Shown here: positions 7,588 to 16,717 of the stretch, piece after piece | Layout of the letters: each line of letters begins with the position of its first letter | Position numbering within the stretch: position 1 is the first letter of the stretch | Assembly: GCF_000308635.1 (NCBI RefSeq) | Contig: NZ_BAGD01000079.1 | Coordinates: 1 to 52,482 of the forward strand | Direction: 5' to 3' | Source: Nocardia otitidiscaviarum NBRC 14405 | Lineage (GTDB): Bacteria > Actinomycetota > Actinomycetes > Mycobacteriales > Mycobacteriaceae | DNA length: 52,482 nt | The notes under the pieces: model-generated | What the model was told of the DNA's origin: nothing | The model's input: only the letters and a program-made list of their open reading frames with translations | Databases searched by the model: none | Position numbers and translations under genes: made by a program

Positions 7588-8031
7588 ATGGCCGTGCACG
7601 AGGAACTCCAGCCGCGGGAGCTGTCCACATCGGATTCGCTGCGACTGTTGAGCGGTATCCGCTTCGGCCGGGTGGTCTTCTCCCGGTACGCACTGCCCAC
7701 CATCCGCCCGGTCAACCATGTCGTGGACGGCGGCATGATCGTCATCCACGCCAATCCCGGCACCACCCTCAGCGCGGACCGCCAGGTCGTGGCCTACGAG
7801 GCGGACACCATCGACCAGGCCACCCAGTACGGCTGGTGCGTCATCGTCACCGGCACGGCCGAGGAGGTCACCGATTCCGGCGACCTCGCCCGCTACCGCC
7901 GCCTGCTGCCCACCACCCTGCCGGGTCCCCGGCACCGCATCGTCCGCATCCGCCCCGATTTCGTCACCGGCGTGGAATACGTTCCGGCCGCTCTGCTTCC
8001 GGAAGATGCCCGGCCGACCGAGGACCGCTGA
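7588..8031 (+). CDS. Pyridoxamine 5'-phosphate oxidase-fold flavin/F420-type protein
   Basis: 147 residues. The split-barrel PNPOx fold is shown by LRLLSGIRFGRVVFSRYALPTIRPVNHVVDGG near the N-terminus, then VAYEADTIDQATQYGWCVIVTGTAEEV, the usual flavin- or F420-binding layout of the 'pyridoxamine 5'-phosphate oxidase family' small proteins. Several genes of this type belong to the mycobacterial DosR regulon (for example Rv3129), which agrees with devRS nearby. Start ATG 7588 is preceded by GTGGGG; an in-frame ATG at 7549 would add 13 residues. True PNP oxidase activity is unlikely; a cytosolic flavin or deazaflavin reductase or binding role is more plausible. Confidence 0.88.
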   Translation: MAVHEELQPRELSTSDSLRLLSGIRFGRVVFSRYALPTIRPVNHVVDGGMIVIHANPGTTLSADRQVVAYEADTIDQATQYGWCVIVTGTAEEVTDSGDLARYRRLLPTTLPGPRHRIVRIRPDFVTGVEYVPAALLPEDARPTEDR

Positions 8032-8050
8032 ATTCGGCCGCGAATTCCGA

Positions 8051-9157
8051 CTACGCCGTGGACGGTCCGTCGAACGCGTTCAGGATCTCCTCCGCGGCCA
8101 GGGCCGGAGTGAGCGATCCGTCGCGAACCTGCTTTTCCACCTGCGTCCGGATGGCGCGTACGGCCGGATTGTCGGTGAGGCGGCGCAGCAGTTGGTCGTG
8201 CACCATATTCCAGGTCCAGTCCACCTGTTGGCGACGGCGCTTCTCGGCGAATTCCCCCGCCTCGGTGAGCACGCGGCGGTGTTCGAGCACGGTGTTCCAG
8301 AAGGTGTCGAGCCCGTGGCCCTCGAGTCCGCTCATGGTGATGACCGGTGGGTGCCACAGCGATTCGCGCGGATGGATGAGCCGCATGGCCCCGCTCAGTT
8401 CGCGGGCGGCGGCCTTGGCCTCCACCTCGTGCTTACCGTCGGCCTTGTTCACCGCGACCAGGTCGGCGAGTTCCAGCACCCCCTTCTTGATGCCCTGCAA
8501 CTGGTCTCCGGTGCGGGCCAGGGTGAGGAAGCAGAACACGTCGACCATATTGGCGACGGTCACCTCGGACTGGCCGACGCCGACTGTCTCCACCAGGATC
8601 ACGTCGTAGCCCGCCGCCTCCAGCAGCACGATGGTCTCGCGGGTCGCCTTGGCCACCCCGCCCAGCGTGCCCGCGGTGGGCGAGGGGCGGATGTAGGCAT
8701 CGCGCTCGACCGCCAGTCGGCCCATCCGGGTCTTGTCGCCGAGGATGGAGCCGCCCGTGCGGGTGGAGGACGGGTCGACCGCCAATACCGCCACCCGGTG
8801 CCCCTGACCGATCAGATGCATGCCCAGCGCATCGATGAAGGTGGACTTGCCGACACCCGGCACACCGGTGATGCCGACTCGGTTCGACACCACCGCGTCG
8901 CTGTCGGGCGTGACCCGCAGCAGCAGTCGCTGCGCCAGTTCCCGGTGGTCGGTGCGGGTGGACTCCACCAGCGTGATGGCCCGCGCCAGCGCCGCGCGCT
9001 CACCGGCGCGCACCCGGGCGGCCAGGTCGTCGACATCGATGACCCGGCGCGCCGCTCCGGCCGTCCCGGGCGCGCCGCCGCGCGGCCCGACGCCCGCCGT
9101 GGTGCCGAGCCGCGGGCGGTCGGCGCCACCCTCGTTCGCGTGTGCGGCGTCGCTCAT
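8051..9157 (-). CDS. meaB: Methylmalonyl-CoA mutase-associated GTPase MeaB
   Basis: 368 residues of the ArgK/MeaB G3E GTPase family. Walker A is GVPGVGKS (98-105). It is followed by the family motifs LAVDPSSTRTGGSILGDKTRM and FIRP-like AYIRPSPTAGTLGG, the Mg-binding VETVGVGQSE, and NKAD for guanine recognition. The C-terminal dimerisation helix is present (RRRQQVDWTWNMVHDQLL). It gates adenosylcobalamin loading and protects methylmalonyl-CoA mutase from inactivation. The start overlaps the mutB stop by 4 bp (ATGA), so it is the third gene of a mutA-mutB-meaB operon. The first 38 residues are Gly/Ala-rich and probably disordered. Confidence 0.96.
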   Translation of the reverse strand: MSDAAHANEGGADRPRLGTTAGVGPRGGAPGTAGAARRVIDVDDLAARVRAGERAALARAITLVESTRTDHRELAQRLLLRVTPDSDAVVSNRVGITGVPGVGKSTFIDALGMHLIGQGHRVAVLAVDPSSTRTGGSILGDKTRMGRLAVERDAYIRPSPTAGTLGGVAKATRETIVLLEAAGYDVILVETVGVGQSEVTVANMVDVFCFLTLARTGDQLQGIKKGVLELADLVAVNKADGKHEVEAKAAARELSGAMRLIHPRESLWHPPVITMSGLEGHGLDTFWNTVLEHRRVLTEAGEFAEKRRRQQVDWTWNMVHDQLLRRLTDNPAVRAIRTQVEKQVRDGSLTPALAAEEILNAFDGPSTA

Positions 9158-11406
9158 TCCGCCGCGCCGGTGCCGATCTCGTGGCCGAGCGACGCGCCCA
9201 GCTTCTTGATCAGGCCGATGGCGGCATCGGCGATGACCGTGCCCGGCGGGAAGATGGCGGCGGCACCGGCCTCGTAGAGTTCGTCGAAGTCACCGGGCGG
9301 GATGACACCGCCCACGATGACCATGATGTCGGGGCGGCCGACCTCCGCCAGCGCCTGCCGCAGCGCGGGCACCAGTGTGAGGTGACCGGCCGCCAGCGAG
9401 GAGACGCCGACGATGTGCACGTCGTTGTCCGCCGCCTGCCGGGCCACCTCCTCGGGGGTCTGGAACAGCGGGCCCACATCGACGTCCATGCCGAGGTCGG
9501 CGAAGGCGGTGGCGATCACCTTCTGCCCGCGGTCATGTCCGTCCTGGCCCATCTTGGCGACCAGGATGCGCGGGCGGCGGCCCTCGGCCTCGGCGAACTC
9601 CTCCACCAGTGCGATGGCATTGCTGATATTGCTCACCTTGCCCGCCTCTTCCCGGTAGACGCCCGACAGCGTGCGGATCTCGGCCTGGTGGCGACCGTAC
9701 ACCTTCTCCAGGGCATCGGAGATCTCGCCGACGGTGGCCTTGGCGCGGGCGGCGTCGATGGCCAGGGCGAGCAGGTTGTTCTCCATACCACCCTCGGATG
9801 ACGCGGCGGCACGGGTCAATTCGGCCAGTGCGCGTTCCACCTCACCGGAATCGCGTTCGGCGCGCAGCCGCTGGAGTTTGGCGTTCTGCTCGGCGCGCAC
9901 CCGCGAGTTCTCGACCTTGAGCACCTCGATCGGAGTGTCCTCGGTGACCTGGTACTTGTTGACGCCGATCACCGGCTGCTGGCCGGTGTCGATGCGGGCC
10001 TGGGTGCGGGCGGCGGCCTCCTCGATGCGCAGCTTCGGGATGCCCTCCGAAATCGCCTGTGCCATACCGCCGTGTGCCTCGATCTCGGCGATGTGGGCGC
10101 GGGCGCGCTCGGCCAGCTGGTGGGTCAGCCACTCGACGTAGTACGAACCGCCCCACGGATCGGCGGGCCGGGTGGTGTTGGACTCCTGCTGGATCAGCAG
10201 CTGGGTGTTGCGTGCGATGCGGGCCGAGAAGTCGGTCGGCAGGGCGAGGGCCTCGTCGAGGGCGTTGGTGTGCAGCGACTGGGTGTGGCCCTGGGTGGCG
10301 GCCATGGCCTCCACGCAGGTGCGCGCCACATTGTTGAACACGTCCTGCGCGGTGAGCGACCAGCCCGAGGTCTGCGAGTGGGTGCGCAGCGCAAGCGATT
10401 TCGAGTTCTTCGGCTCGAACTTGGCGACCAGTTCACTCCAGAGCAGGCGGCCCGCACGCAGTTTGGCGACCTCCATGAAGAAGTTCATGCCGATGGCCCA
10501 GAAGAACGACAGGCGCGGGGCGAACTTGTCGACCTCCATACCCGCGTCGATACCCGCCTTGATGTACTCCACACCGTCGGCAAGGGTGTAGGCCAGTTCC
10601 AGATCGGCCGTCGCACCGGCTTCCTGGATGTGGTAGCCGGAGATCGAGATGGAGTTGAACTTCGGCATCTTCGCCGAGGTGTAGGCGAAGATGTCGGAGA
10701 TGATCCGCATCGAGGGTTTGGGCGGATAGATGTAGGTGTTGCGGACCATGAACTCCTTCAGAATGTCGTTCTGAATGGTTCCGGCCAGCTGTTCGGGCTT
10801 GACGCCCTGCTCCTCCGCGGCCACGACGTACAGCGCCAGAATCGGCAGCACCGCGCCGTTCATGGTCATGGAGACCGAGACCTGGTCCAGCGGAATGTGA
10901 TCGAACAGCTCCCGCATGTCCAGGATGGAGTCGATGGCCACACCGGCCATACCCACGTCACCGGTCACGCGCGGGTGATCGGAGTCGTAGCCGCGGTGGG
11001 TGGCCAGGTCGAAGGCCACCGACAAGCCCTTCTGACCGGCGGCCAGGTTGCGGCGGTAGAAGGCATTGGAATCGGCGGCGGTGGAGAAGCCCGCGTACTG
11101 GCGGATCGTCCACGGCTGATTCACGTACATGGTCGGATACGGGCCGCGCACGAACGGGGCGACGCCGGGCACGCTGTCGAGCGGGTAGCCCGCCGCCTCC
11201 ACCGCGTCACGGTCGGCGCGGGTGAAAACCGGTGGGACGTCGATACCTTCGGGGGTGGCCCAGGTGAGCTGTTCGGGCGCGTACCGATTCGCGGCCGCCG
11301 CGGCCTGGACGAAGTCCCGCACCTGGTCGCCGGTCACGGCGGCGTCGGTGGTCGATTCGAGGGGGACGTCGGCGAAATTGCCGATCAGATGCTTGATGTC
11401 GCTCAT
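9154..11406 (-). CDS. mutB: Methylmalonyl-CoA mutase large (catalytic) subunit
   Basis: 750 residues. The N-terminal TIM barrel binds the CoA ester and carries family blocks such as RGPYPTMYVNQPWTIRQYAG, FDLATHRGYDSDHPRV and QQESNTTRPADPWGGSYYVE. The C-terminal cobalamin domain has the base-off motif GQDGHDRGQK with the cobalt-ligating His near residue 624. It interconverts (R)-methylmalonyl-CoA and succinyl-CoA, feeding propionate, odd-chain and branched-chain carbon into the TCA cycle or supplying methylmalonyl-CoA for methyl-branched lipids. Start at 11406 is 2 bp after the mutA stop. The ATG gives the standard N-terminus; a longer open frame upstream overlaps mutA and is not used. Confidence 0.97.
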   Translation of the reverse strand: MSDIKHLIGNFADVPLESTTDAAVTGDQVRDFVQAAAAANRYAPEQLTWATPEGIDVPPVFTRADRDAVEAAGYPLDSVPGVAPFVRGPYPTMYVNQPWTIRQYAGFSTAADSNAFYRRNLAAGQKGLSVAFDLATHRGYDSDHPRVTGDVGMAGVAIDSILDMRELFDHIPLDQVSVSMTMNGAVLPILALYVVAAEEQGVKPEQLAGTIQNDILKEFMVRNTYIYPPKPSMRIISDIFAYTSAKMPKFNSISISGYHIQEAGATADLELAYTLADGVEYIKAGIDAGMEVDKFAPRLSFFWAIGMNFFMEVAKLRAGRLLWSELVAKFEPKNSKSLALRTHSQTSGWSLTAQDVFNNVARTCVEAMAATQGHTQSLHTNALDEALALPTDFSARIARNTQLLIQQESNTTRPADPWGGSYYVEWLTHQLAERARAHIAEIEAHGGMAQAISEGIPKLRIEEAAARTQARIDTGQQPVIGVNKYQVTEDTPIEVLKVENSRVRAEQNAKLQRLRAERDSGEVERALAELTRAAASSEGGMENNLLALAIDAARAKATVGEISDALEKVYGRHQAEIRTLSGVYREEAGKVSNISNAIALVEEFAEAEGRRPRILVAKMGQDGHDRGQKVIATAFADLGMDVDVGPLFQTPEEVARQAADNDVHIVGVSSLAAGHLTLVPALRQALAEVGRPDIMVIVGGVIPPGDFDELYEAGAAAIFPPGTVIADAAIGLIKKLGASLGHEIGTGAAE

Positions 11407-11408
11407 GC

Positions 11409-13268
11409 TTACGCTCCCAGCTTCTCCAGCAGGCCGGACAGTGCCGTCACCGCATCCATCCGCGCCGTCAGGAATCCATCCGGCCGCTGCGCGCCGGCGG
11501 CGTCGGCCACCGCCTGCTCCGACCCGGCCAGCAGCACCGTGGTCACACCGGCCGCGCGCAGCGCGTCCACCGCCGCCGCGGCCTCCGCGCCGTAGCGGTT
11601 GTCGGAACCGCACAGCACCGCGAGGGCGACACCGGATTCCGCGACCGCGGCCGCGATGCCGTCGACGGCCAGCGCGCCCGGATTACTCGTCTCGATACCG
11701 CCCGAGGCGAGCAGGTTGGCGGCGAAGGTGACCCGCACATTGTGCTCGGCCACCGGTCCCAGCGGCACCAGCAGGGCGCGCGGACGCGACCCGTGCGCGG
11801 CCAGATAGGCGTCGGAGCGGTTGCGCAGCGCCTCGAACGCCGCGCCGTAGCTCGTCTGCGAGGTCATGGCGCGGGCCGCCTCGGACAGCGGCTGCTCGGC
11901 CAGGTTGGGGAATTCGTTCACGCCGGTGACGGCCGACCTGCGGTGCGCCACATCACCGTCACGGCGCGCCTTGGTCTCACCGACGCGCTGGGCCAGCAGA
12001 CCGGATTCCAGGGCGGCCAGGTAACCCCCCGCTGCCTCCAGCTCGCGCATGAATTCCCATGCCTTGGCGGCGAGTTCGTCGGTGAGCGATTCGACGTACC
12101 AGGAGCCCGCGCCCGGATCCTGGACGTGGCCCAGGTGCGATTCCTCCAGCAGCAGCAGTTGGGTGTTGCGGGCCATGCGCTCCGAGAACGCCTTCGACAC
12201 CTCGAGTTCCCCGGTGGGCAGCGCGTGGTCGAAGGGCAGCACGGTGACGGTATCCGCGCCGCCGACGCCCGCGCCGAAGGCGGCCAGGGTGGTGCGCAGC
12301 ATATTCACCCACGGGTCGCGCTGGGTCATCATGGCGGGCGAGGTCACCGCCTGCTGCGGGGCATTGCCGAACGCGGGCGCGCCGCAGACCTCGGCGACCC
12401 GGGCCCAGAGCCGCCGGGCCGCACGGAATTTGGCGATGGTGGCGAACTGGTCGTCGGTGGCGGCGAAGCGGAATTCCAGCTGGCCCAGCGCATCCGCGAT
12501 ATCGGCGCCGGCGTCGGTGAGGGCGCGCAGATACTCCAGACCCGCCGCTACCGCCGCACCGAGTTCCTGCGCGTCGGAGGCCCCGGCTTCATGAAAGGCC
12601 AAGCCGCACACCGTGATCGCGCGCACGTTCTCGGGCCGCGCCACTGCGTCCTGGGCGAGCGCGATCGCGCCGTCCAGATCGAGGGCGGGGGTTCCGGCGA
12701 ACAGGCTCGTCAGCGGGGCAGCACCCAACCGGACCTGAATGTCCGCGCGCTCCTCGACCCGGTAGGCGTCGAGCGTCGCGTAGACCTGCGCTGCCGCCTC
12801 GGCCAGCACCGGACCGGCGTCCAGGGTGAGCGGGGCCAATTCGAACAGCAGACCCGACAGCGCGGCGGGCAGTTGTGCCACGGGCACGCCGCCCTCCCCC
12901 ACGCGGAGCCAGACGGCGCTGACGCCGTTCTCCAGTCCGAAGAGGATCTCGCGATTGGTCTCGGCCGCGTCGATGCCGCCGAAACGTGCGCCGACGTACC
13001 AGCCGCGATGCACGTCGCGGGTGCGGTCACCGCCGCGCACGAACGGGAACTCGCCCGGCAGCGGCTGCTCGGGCAGCTCGTCGCGGCGCGTGTAGAGGGG
13101 GTTGACGGTCAGACCGTCGTACGTGGTGACCGCGAGCAGCTTCTCCGGCTCGTCCGGCAGTTCCGAGACGTCCACCCTGCGGGCCTTGGCCAGCACGCCG
13201 GCGACACCCTTGCGCCAGGCGGCATACCCGGGCACCGGTCCGGTGTCCGAGTCTGAAGCAATCGGCAT
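11409..13268 (-). CDS. mutA: Methylmalonyl-CoA mutase small subunit
   Basis: 619 residues, homologous to MutB but without catalytic residues. It forms the alpha-beta dimer with MutB. Mutase-family blocks are visible (PFVRGGDRTRDVHRGWYVGARF; ARNTQLLLLEESHLGHVQDP; GAGSWYVESLTDELA). The C-terminal domain lacks the DxHxxG cobalamin motif, as expected for the small subunit. The ATG at 13268 is preceded by GAGAAGGAA at good spacing; an upstream start eight codons earlier would include this ribosome-binding site, so 13268 is preferred. First gene of mutA-mutB-meaB, as in M. tuberculosis Rv1492-1493 and Rv1496; no mazEF pair intervenes here. Confidence 0.95.
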   Translation of the reverse strand: MPIASDSDTGPVPGYAAWRKGVAGVLAKARRVDVSELPDEPEKLLAVTTYDGLTVNPLYTRRDELPEQPLPGEFPFVRGGDRTRDVHRGWYVGARFGGIDAAETNREILFGLENGVSAVWLRVGEGGVPVAQLPAALSGLLFELAPLTLDAGPVLAEAAAQVYATLDAYRVEERADIQVRLGAAPLTSLFAGTPALDLDGAIALAQDAVARPENVRAITVCGLAFHEAGASDAQELGAAVAAGLEYLRALTDAGADIADALGQLEFRFAATDDQFATIAKFRAARRLWARVAEVCGAPAFGNAPQQAVTSPAMMTQRDPWVNMLRTTLAAFGAGVGGADTVTVLPFDHALPTGELEVSKAFSERMARNTQLLLLEESHLGHVQDPGAGSWYVESLTDELAAKAWEFMRELEAAGGYLAALESGLLAQRVGETKARRDGDVAHRRSAVTGVNEFPNLAEQPLSEAARAMTSQTSYGAAFEALRNRSDAYLAAHGSRPRALLVPLGPVAEHNVRVTFAANLLASGGIETSNPGALAVDGIAAAVAESGVALAVLCGSDNRYGAEAAAAVDALRAAGVTTVLLAGSEQAVADAAGAQRPDGFLTARMDAVTALSGLLEKLGA

Positions 13269-13452
13269 AGCTGCTGTTTCCTTCTCCCACACATGCCCCG
13301 AAAGGGACCGCCCCAGCAGCGCCGAACGTCTCGTTCGCCCTGCTCAGACAGCGTTTCGGTTAACGAGCATTCCTCGTCTTGCCTTCTGATGCTAGCGGCA
13401 GGGTTGTGATTCCCGTCGCCGGGCATTCACTACCAGCCGGTAACCTGGCGCG

Positions 13453-14154
13453 GTGCCAACAAGCCCGCGGACCCACTTCAGCCGACTCGGTGGATACCGA
13501 ATGGTCACGTTTCTCGTGGCCGTCGTCGCGCTCTTCGCGGTGGTCGCGCTCATCCCGCTGCCGACCGCCGCGCAGATTCGGACCTGGGCCGATTCCTGCG
13601 GGCCGCTGCTGCCGCTGGTGTTCTTCGTCGCGCACGCGCTGATCTGCGTGGCTCCGTTCCCGCGCACCCTGTTCACCGTCAGCGCGGGCATGCTGTTCGG
13701 GCCGGTGCTCGGCCTCGGCCTCGCCCTGTCGGCGACGACCGTGAGCGCCGTGCTGGCCCTGCTGCTGGTGCGTGCCCTGGACAAGGAGCGGTTGCGCGCC
13801 CGGCTCACCCATCCGACGGTACGCGCCGTCGACGCCCGGCTGGCCCGCCGCGGCTGGCTGGCGGTGGGGTCGCTGCGGCTCATCGCCTTCGCACCGTTCT
13901 CGGTGGTGAACTATTGCGCCGCACTGTCGTCGGTACGGCTGACGCCGTATGTCGTGGCGAGCTTCATCGGCATCGTTCCCGGAACCGTCGGCACGGTTCT
14001 GCTCGCGGACGCGCTCACCGATCACACCCACCCCGCCCAGCTGATCGTGTCGGGTGTCTGCATCGCCGTAGGCATCATCGGACTCGCCGTCGACACCCTG
14101 CTGGCCACGCCCGAGGAGCGGCCGGAGCCGGTGGCCGCGACAACTCCCCGCTGA
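13453..14154 (+). CDS. TVP38/TMEM64 (DedA-related) membrane protein
   Basis: 233 residues with about five to six membrane helices. The SNARE-associated/DedA-type core is visible: FPRTLFTVSAGMLFGPVLGL with the re-entrant glycine-rich loop, then LRLIAFAPFSVVNYCAALSS and FIGIVPGTVGTVL. Members are inner-membrane scramblases or transporters of unresolved substrate. It matches the position of Rv1491c, divergent from mutA. The start is GTG 13453, 160 bp from mutA; ATG 13501 (MVTFLVAV) is an alternative that would still keep the first helix. Confidence 0.85.
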   Translation: MPTSPRTHFSRLGGYRMVTFLVAVVALFAVVALIPLPTAAQIRTWADSCGPLLPLVFFVAHALICVAPFPRTLFTVSAGMLFGPVLGLGLALSATTVSAVLALLLVRALDKERLRARLTHPTVRAVDARLARRGWLAVGSLRLIAFAPFSVVNYCAALSSVRLTPYVVASFIGIVPGTVGTVLLADALTDHTHPAQLIVSGVCIAVGIIGLAVDTLLATPEERPEPVAATTPR

Positions 14155-14238
14155 GCGCTCTCGCACCCCGTTCGTCTGCGCCGATTTCCTTGGCGCGGCA
14201 CGATATTCGGATAAGGGAGACAGCGCAGGGAGATGCAC

Positions 14239-14700
14239 ATGGCACCGAGAGTCTGGCCGCTCGAACGCGGCCACATCGTCACCTCACCCTTCGGCCCCCG
14301 CGGCGGCGGCTTCCACTGGGGCGTCGACTTCGGCTTTCCCGGCGGCTCGGCCAACCGCCCGGTCTTCGCCATGCAGGGCGGCTATGTCACCCGGTCCGGA
14401 CCGGCCTCCGGCTTCGGGCGCTGGGTGGTGATCGACCACCCGACCGCCGACGGCTCGGGCACCACCGTGTACGGGCACATCATCCCCGAGGTTCGCGTCG
14501 GCCGCCGCATCGAGGCGGGCCAGCGCATCGGCCTCGTCGATCCCGACCGCCGCACCAACGGCAACGTGCCCCCGCATCTGCACATCGAATGGCACCGCTC
14601 GCTCTGGGCACCCCCCGGCCCCGACCGCCTCGACCCACTCCCCCTCCTGGTCGGCGCGGCCCACCCCCTCGCCGATTGGCGACACGTATTGACGCCCTGA
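14239..14700 (+). CDS. M23/LytM-type peptidase domain protein without signal peptide
   Basis: 153 residues forming one lysostaphin-like domain: SPFGPRGGGFHWGVDFG supplies the zinc ligands H26 and D30 (HxxxD), YGHI gives H80, and PPHLHIEW gives the HxH pair H113/H115. All catalytic residues are therefore present. No signal peptide, membrane anchor or cell-wall binding module is seen, unusual for an enzyme whose family cuts peptidoglycan stems outside the membrane. ATG 14239 is chosen because AGGGAG lies 6 bp upstream; ATG 14233 directly abuts that site. Possible explanations are a missed exported partner, release by lysis, or a non-peptidoglycan role. Confidence 0.8.
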   Translation: MAPRVWPLERGHIVTSPFGPRGGGFHWGVDFGFPGGSANRPVFAMQGGYVTRSGPASGFGRWVVIDHPTADGSGTTVYGHIIPEVRVGRRIEAGQRIGLVDPDRRTNGNVPPHLHIEWHRSLWAPPGPDRLDPLPLLVGAAHPLADWRHVLTP

Positions 14701-14815
14701 CCCGGCGTGCCGCACCGAAGATTCGGCCTTGGGCAAATCCACTGGCCGAATCCGTTGCGAGACGGGCAGACTCCGGCTTCAAGGGCCGCGCCGACATCGC
14801 GACACAGGAGCAACC

Positions 14816-15421
14816 ATGCACCCATCCGCACCTCCAGATCTCCCCCGGCTTCGCGGACGGGCTCTGATGGCATCGATCGCGGTGTTCATCGCCCTGATCG
14901 GCCCGGTGTGCCTGGCCCTGGCCACCCTGACCTTCGGCGCGAGCCGCAATTCGACGGAGGGACAGGTCGGCCGGGCCCTACTCGGTGGCGGCGTGGTGTA
15001 CATGATGCTCACCTGGCCGATCGCCGGGATCATGGTCATGCTCTGGCTGCGACGGGCGCGGAGCAACGCCGAGGCGCTGAACCCGGACTTCCGGCATCGG
15101 TTCGCCCGTGGCTGGGTGATCGCGGGCTGGATCGTCCCCATTGCAAACCTGTTCGTTCCACCGCTCATGGTCGCCGATGTACTGCGGGCCTCGAGCGCGG
15201 TCGGAACGGGCTCGCGCGTGGTCGTCGCCTGGTGGACCACCTGGCTGACCGCCCACCTCACCCTCGTCATCGGCTTCGTGGCCGTGAACAACGTCGAATA
15301 CCCCCGAGGCGCGTCCACGCTGGGCCATTTCCTGCTGCTCACCCTGGCGTTGTTCGCCGTGGCCGCCGTCACCCTGCGGTCGATCACGATGACGGTGGCC
15401 CGCTCACAGGACGGGCGATAG
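14816..15421 (+). CDS. DUF4328-type multi-helix membrane protein
   Basis: 201 residues with about five hydrophobic segments. The DUF4328 pattern of paired Trp-rich loops is recognisable: VYMMLTWPIAGIMVMLWLRRARSNAEAL, then RFARGWVIAGWIVPIANLFVP and VVAWWTTWLTAHL. Function of the family is unknown. ATG 14816 has a good AGGAG five bases before it. It precedes the FAD monooxygenase in the same direction but is separated from it by two palindromic operator-like sites, so it is probably a separate unit. Confidence 0.8.
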   Translation: MHPSAPPDLPRLRGRALMASIAVFIALIGPVCLALATLTFGASRNSTEGQVGRALLGGGVVYMMLTWPIAGIMVMLWLRRARSNAEALNPDFRHRFARGWVIAGWIVPIANLFVPPLMVADVLRASSAVGTGSRVVVAWWTTWLTAHLTLVIGFVAVNNVEYPRGASTLGHFLLLTLALFAVAAVTLRSITMTVARSQDGR

Positions 15422-15436
15422 CATCGCCCACCGCTC

Positions 15437-15488
15437 GTCAACCATCGGTTGACTGGGAGCCCTCCGTCAACTATTAGTTGACGGAGGG
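15437..15488. promoter_or_regulatory. Double palindromic operator GTCAAC-N5-GTTGAC
   Basis: Two 17-bp palindromes share the same arms: GTCAACCATCGGTTGAC (15437-15453) and GTCAACTATTAGTTGAC (15466-15482), 29 bp centre to centre. The second is embedded in a perfect 29-bp inverted repeat (15460-15488) with 14-bp arms. They end about 48 bp before the FAD monooxygenase ATG and so probably lie in or next to its promoter. Spacing near three helical turns suits two repressor dimers on one DNA face, typical of TetR or MarR proteins. No regulator gene is immediately adjacent; the nearest candidate is the MarR at 17277. Confidence 0.7.
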
Positions 15489-15535
15489 TGTCGGAGTTCT
15501 CCGACACCACGCACAGCGCGGATTCTGGAGGGTTC

Positions 15536-16717
15536 ATGACGGAAACGACGGCGGCGCGGCGGGTGCTGGTCGTGGGTGCGGGGATCGCCGGGATGGCCGC
15601 GGCGTTGCGGTTTCATCGAGACGGGTGGGATGTGCTCGTCGTCGAGCGGGCACCGGCGCGGCGCAGCAGCGGATATCTGGTGAATCTGCACGGCCCGGGG
15701 TACGACGCGGCTGAACGGTTACGGCTGGTGCCCGCGTTGCGGCGGCGCGATGCGGGGTTCTTCACCACCGTGCTGGTGCACGCGGATGGGCGCGAGAAGC
15801 TGACCGTGCCCGCGGCGATCACCGAGGCGGCGGTCGGCACGCGCGCGGTGAACGTATTTCGCGGTGATGTGGAATCGGTGCTGTACGACGCGGTGGCCGA
15901 GCGCGTCGAGATCCGGTTCGCCACCACCGTGCGGTCGGTCACCGAGCACGCCGACGGGGTGCGTGCCGAACTCAGCGACGGCACCCGGGTCGACGCCGAG
16001 TTGCTGATCGGCGCGGACGGGCTGCACTCCGGTGTTCGTGAACTCGTATTCGGTTCGGGGACCGACCATCTGGTGGATATGCGCACGCTGGTCGCGGCCT
16101 TCCCACTCGACACCGTGCCCGACCATGTTCCGGCGGGCGCCGGAATCACCTTCATCGGGCCGGGGCGCACGGCGGCGGTGATGAATCTCGGGCCGGGCCG
16201 GTCGTCGGCGTTCTTCACCTACCGCAGCACCGATCCGGCGGCGGAGGTCGCGCGCGGTCCGGTCGACGCGCTCACCGGAGCCTTCGTCGATCTCGGCGGC
16301 GGCATCGCCGAGGCACTCGCTCAGCTCGAACACGCTTCCAACAGCGCCTATTTCGACGCCGTCAGGCAGGTCACGCTGCCCCGGTGGAGCCGGGGCAACG
16401 TGGTCCTGCTCGGCGACGCCGCCTGGTGCGTCACCGTCTTCGCGGGCTACGGCGCGGCACTGGCCCTGCACGGGGCCGACCGGTTGGGCGCGGCGGTGGC
16501 GGCGCACGGCACCGATACTCCGGCGGCGCTGGCCGCCTGGGAAGCCGAACTGCGCCCCGAGGTCACCAAGCGGCAGGCGCTGGCCCGCCGCGGCATGGCC
16601 CGCTTCGTTCCGCCCACCCGGGCCCACGTCTGGTTGAGCGAGACGATGATGCGGGCCATCCAGCTTCCGGGCCTGCGCGGCCTCGTGCGGAGTGCCGTGC
16701 GACGCGCCAACAACTAG
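15536..16717 (+). CDS. FAD-dependent aromatic-ring hydroxylase-type monooxygenase
   Basis: 393 residues of the UbiH/PHBH-like flavoprotein group. The Rossmann FAD loop GAGIAGMAAALRFHRDGWDVLVVER is at 15-40. The DG motif LLIGADGLHSGVREL lies near residue 160 and the second FAD motif LLGDAAWCVTVFAGYGAALAL near residue 295. Proteins of this size and pattern resemble TetX-like and other small-molecule hydroxylases that use NAD(P)H and O2. Start ATG 15536 has GGAGG at ideal distance. Expression is probably controlled by the double operator just upstream, suggesting induction by its substrate or a related toxic compound. Substrate unknown; an antibiotic- or xenobiotic-inactivating role is one possibility. 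Confidence 0.9.
   Translation: MTETTAARRVLVVGAGIAGMAAALRFHRDGWDVLVVERAPARRSSGYLVNLHGPGYDAAERLRLVPALRRRDAGFFTTVLVHADGREKLTVPAAITEAAVGTRAVNVFRGDVESVLYDAVAERVEIRFATTVRSVTEHADGVRAELSDGTRVDAELLIGADGLHSGVRELVFGSGTDHLVDMRTLVAAFPLDTVPDHVPAGAGITFIGPGRTAAVMNLGPGRSSAFFTYRSTDPAAEVARGPVDALTGAFVDLGGGIAEALAQLEHASNSAYFDAVRQVTLPRWSRGNVVLLGDAAWCVTVFAGYGAALALHGADRLGAAVAAHGTDTPAALAAWEAELRPEVTKRQALARRGMARFVPPTRAHVWLSETMMRAIQLPGLRGLVRSAVRRANN

Noticed and set aside
5110..8031. Very long open frame on the plus strand across sulP
   Set aside because: It is antisense to the clear SulP gene and its protein is low-complexity Arg/Gly/His. Only its last 147 codons, from 7588, form a real PNPOx-fold gene.
14816..16717. 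DUF4328 and FAD monooxygenase as one operon
   Set aside because: The strong double operator and promoter space between them point to separate transcription.
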